From positions 1-64,000 of the forward strand of contig JADJPT010000019.1 of NCBI GenBank assembly GCA_016713125.1: DNA of 64,000 bases. The letters are read 5' to 3'. Made by a program: the position numbers and the translations under genes. Under the pieces are notes generated by a model. It saw only the letters and a program-made list of their open reading frames with translations. It made no database searches and was not told the origin of the DNA. Of this stretch, positions 62,110 to 64,000 are shown one piece after another (position 1 is the stretch's first letter; every line of letters begins with the position of its first letter). This stretch comes from Betaproteobacteria bacterium. GTDB lineage: Bacteria; Pseudomonadota; Gammaproteobacteria; Burkholderiales; SG8-39.

Positions 62110-63342
62110 TCATATGATGCCATCCTTCCTCAGGCGCCGCACTTCGTCGCCGGCCAGGTTCGCGAAGCGCGCGAGCATCTCTTCGGTGTGCGCGCCCGGC
62201 ACCGGGGCCGGCGTGTCGTAGGCCGCCGGCGTGGCGCCGAACTTGATCGGGAACCCGGGCCCGGAAGCCGCAGCCGTGGCCCCGCTCAGCGGATTGGTGA
62301 GCGGCACGATCATTTCGCGCTCGCGCAGCTGGCTCCAGCGCATCACTTCGTCGGTGGAGCGGATCGGGCTGCAAGGCACCCCGGCGCGCCCGAGCGCGGC
62401 GACGATCTCGTCCTTGCCGAGTCCCAGGGTCCAGGCGGTCACCACCTCGTCGACCTGCGCGTTGTTCACGATGCGCCAGCCGATCTGCATCATGTTCGGA
62501 TCGTCCTTGAGGTCCTCGCGTCCCATCGCCCCGAGCAGCGACAGCCATTCGGCATGCGTGGCCGCGCCTATCACCACCCAGCCGTCGCGGGCCTCGAACG
62601 CGTTGAACGGCGAGAAGCGCATGATGCGGTTGCCCTGGCGCGGCGCGAGTCCCAGCCCCTCGTAGCAATCGATGGGTTCGTCGAAGATCAGTGCGAACAG
62701 GCAGTCGGCCATCGACACGTCCACCGCCTGGCCTTCGCCGGTGCGCTCGCGATGCAGCAGCGCGGCGACCACGCCCTGCGCGGCGAACGATCCGGAGATC
62801 GCATCGGAAAGCGCCGACGCCGCCTTCACCGGCCCCTCCTCGGGATGGCCGGTCATGCTCATCAGGCCGGCGGCCGCCTGCACCATCAGGTCGTAGGCCT
62901 TCACGTTGCGATCCGGCCCGGTCGAACCGTAACCGGTCACTGCGCAATAGATGATGGAAGGATTGACGGCCTTGAGCGCGGCGTAGTCGATGCCGAGCCG
63001 GGTCGCCACGCCGGCGCTGAAGTTCTCGACCACCACGTCGGCCTTGGCGGCCATCGACAGGAAGATGCCGCGTCCCTCCGCCGATTTCAGGTCGAGGGTC
63101 ATCGATTTCTTGCCGCGCTGGCGCTTCAGGTAGGCCAGGCCCATGTCCTGCGCCGAGCGGCGCTCGAAGGAAATGCCGCCCGGACCGTCGTACGGCGGCG
63201 CGAATGCGATCGGATCCCCGCTGCGCGGATCGTCGATCTTGATCACCTCCGCGCCCATGCCGGCCAGGAACAGCGTGCACTGCGGACCCGAAAAGAACCT
63301 CGTCAGGTCGAGTACGACCACGCCGTCCAGAATCTTCTTCAT
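62110..63342 (-). CDS. CaiB/BaiF CoA-transferase family III
   Basis: A 410-residue family III CoA-transferase. From ATG 63342: MKKILDGVVVLDLTRFFSGPQ; VVENFSAGVATRLGIDY; catalytic Asp in VKAYDLMVQAAAG; GEGQAVDVSMADCLFALIF. A longer frame to 63402 lacks family features upstream. Activates a carboxylic acid by CoA exchange. First gene of the operon with the unknown protein and the UGSC selenoprotein, so it may act on their substrate. Confidence 0.9.
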   Translation of the reverse strand: MKKILDGVVVLDLTRFFSGPQCTLFLAGMGAEVIKIDDPRSGDPIAFAPPYDGPGGISFERRSAQDMGLAYLKRQRGKKSMTLDLKSAEGRGIFLSMAAKADVVVENFSAGVATRLGIDYAALKAVNPSIIYCAVTGYGSTGPDRNVKAYDLMVQAAAGLMSMTGHPEEGPVKAASALSDAISGSFAAQGVVAALLHRERTGEGQAVDVSMADCLFALIFDEPIDCYEGLGLAPRQGNRIMRFSPFNAFEARDGWVVIGAATHAEWLSLLGAMGREDLKDDPNMMQIGWRIVNNAQVDEVVTAWTLGLGKDEIVAALGRAGVPCSPIRSTDEVMRWSQLREREMIVPLTNPLSGATAAASGPGFPIKFGATPAAYDTPAPVPGAHTEEMLARFANLAGDEVRRLRKDGII

Positions 63343-63541
63343 GTGCCCTCGGCTCAATTGCCCGCAGCGGGCCGTCGGGCAGTCTAGGTCAAAGCACGGC
63401 ACGCAGGTCCGCCGATTTCACAATGCAGACCGCCACGCCGGCTACACGCAGCTCGGCGCGCAGTTTCGCTGTGCGCGCTTGTGCACACGGTCGCCGTGGC
63501 ACAATCGATCAACATAATTAGAACGAGACAAGGAGACCAGC
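63343..63541. promoter_or_regulatory. divergent intergenic region between CaiB and Bug genes
   Basis: 199 bp, without a gene. Ribosome site AAGGAG before 63542. An AT-richer patch (63500-63525) probably holds the promoter of the Bug gene; no box is convincing. Confidence 0.35.
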
Positions 63542-64000
63542 ATGACCAACTTCCTCAGCAAACTCGCCCTCGCCTGCGCGGCCTGCGTCGTTGCACTGCC
63601 CGCACCGGCCTGGGCACAGGCCGGCTACCCGAACCGCCCGGTCAAGATCATCGTCGCGTTTCCGCCCGGCCAGGCCACCGACCAGACCGCGCGCGCCATC
63701 GCGATGCGCCTGTCGGAAACGCAGGGCCAGCAGTTCTTCGTAGAGAACCGTCCCGGCGCGGCGAGCATCATCGGATCGGAAGCGGCGGCCAAAGCGCCGA
63801 ACGACGGTTACACGCTGTTCATGGGTTCCTCGGGCAGCCTGGCGGTCAACCCGAGCATGTACTCCAAGCTGCCCTACGACCCGATCAAGGACTTCACGCC
63901 GATCTCGATGGCGCTGAAGGTGCCGTTCTTCGTCGTGGTGCGGCCGGACTTTCCCGCCAACTCGATCCGCGAACTGGTCGCCTACCTGAAAGCCAACCCG
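63542..64000 (+). CDS. Bug/TctC-type tripartite tricarboxylate binding protein, 3' end beyond the window
   Basis: First 153 codons seen. Signal peptide MTNFLSKLALACAACVVALP, cleaved after WAQA (about 27). NRPVKIIVAFPPGQATDQ and FVENRPGAASIIG are family landmarks; GQ instead of GG in the phosphate-like loop is a small variant. RBS AAGGAG. Divergent from the CaiB operon; likely imports its substrate. Confidence 0.9.
   Translation, partial: MTNFLSKLALACAACVVALPAPAWAQAGYPNRPVKIIVAFPPGQATDQTARAIAMRLSETQGQQFFVENRPGAASIIGSEAAAKAPNDGYTLFMGSSGSLAVNPSMYSKLPYDPIKDFTPISMALKVPFFVVVRPDFPANSIRELVAYLKANP

Noticed and set aside
1..64000. Prophage, insertion sequences, CRISPR array, tRNA or rRNA genes
   Set aside because: Looked for on both strands; no transposase, integrase, repeat-spacer pattern or tRNA-like cloverleaf was recognised.

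Overview
The window is GC-rich DNA (about two-thirds G+C by eye, not computed) from a betaproteobacterium, most likely Burkholderiales and perhaps Alcaligenaceae-like. Reasons: four separate Bug/TctC-type periplasmic binding proteins without membrane partners, a DUF6352 gene, flhDC, and the catabolic gene content. No rRNA, tRNA, CRISPR array, integrase or transposase was seen.

Layout. 1-2.5 kb: minus-strand housekeeping genes (AlkA-type glycosylase cut by the edge, DUF6352, HNH nuclease, HU). 2.7-7.3 kb: TonB receptor, acyl-CoA/AMP ligase and a GST on plus. 7.3-14 kb: a minus-strand catabolic cluster (dipeptidase, DUF5943, two Bug proteins, MBL hydrolase, chorismate-mutase-like protein, gamma-glutamyltransferase). 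14-16.5 kb: LysR regulator divergent from a cysteine hydrolase, then a second such hydrolase. 16.5-24.8 kb: GlxA/AraC regulator, dipeptidase, polyamine-type ABC transporter, CocE-like hydrolase. 24.9-34.3 kb: a plus-strand sarcosine operon soxBDAG, amidohydrolase, CobW GTPase, sdaA; it would take sarcosine to glycine plus a C1 unit, and serine to pyruvate. 34.4-43.2 kb: HpaB-like monooxygenase, MFS exporter, flhDC, response regulator, MaoC, LapG-like protease, phytase-like esterase, 3-HIBDH-family reductase, VOC protein. 43.2-47.1 kb: an island of visibly lower GC with a DarT1/NADAR toxin-antitoxin pair, small unknown frames, a 5'-nucleotidase and a truncated VOC remnant. 47.1-52.8 kb: TRAP transporter (DctPQM), IlvD/Edd dehydratase and a DenD-like dehydrogenase, probably for a sugar acid. 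52.9-60.4 kb: TMTC-like TPR membrane protein, SDR, Bug protein, flavin monooxygenase, exonuclease-fold protein, TMEM165 family, PanE-like reductase. 60.4-64 kb: CaiB CoA-transferase, a 347-aa unknown protein and a UGSC-type selenoprotein on minus, and a divergent Bug protein.

Main observations. (1) The gene at 60478-61008 has an in-frame TGA inside a UGSC motif, followed 10 nt later by a perfect 9-bp hairpin, so it is very probably a selenoprotein that ordinary annotation would truncate. (2) Three transcription units (two dipeptidase operons and the sox operon) carry tandem 21-bp repeats of the form TGTCGC-N8-AA-N5 in their promoters, pointing to one regulon of the GlxA-type regulator encoded here. 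(3) Two distant promoters (GST and LapG-like) share an almost identical palindrome. (4) Seven genes are broken by nine single-base indels; the broken products are otherwise well conserved, so base-calling or assembly errors must be excluded before calling them pseudogenes.
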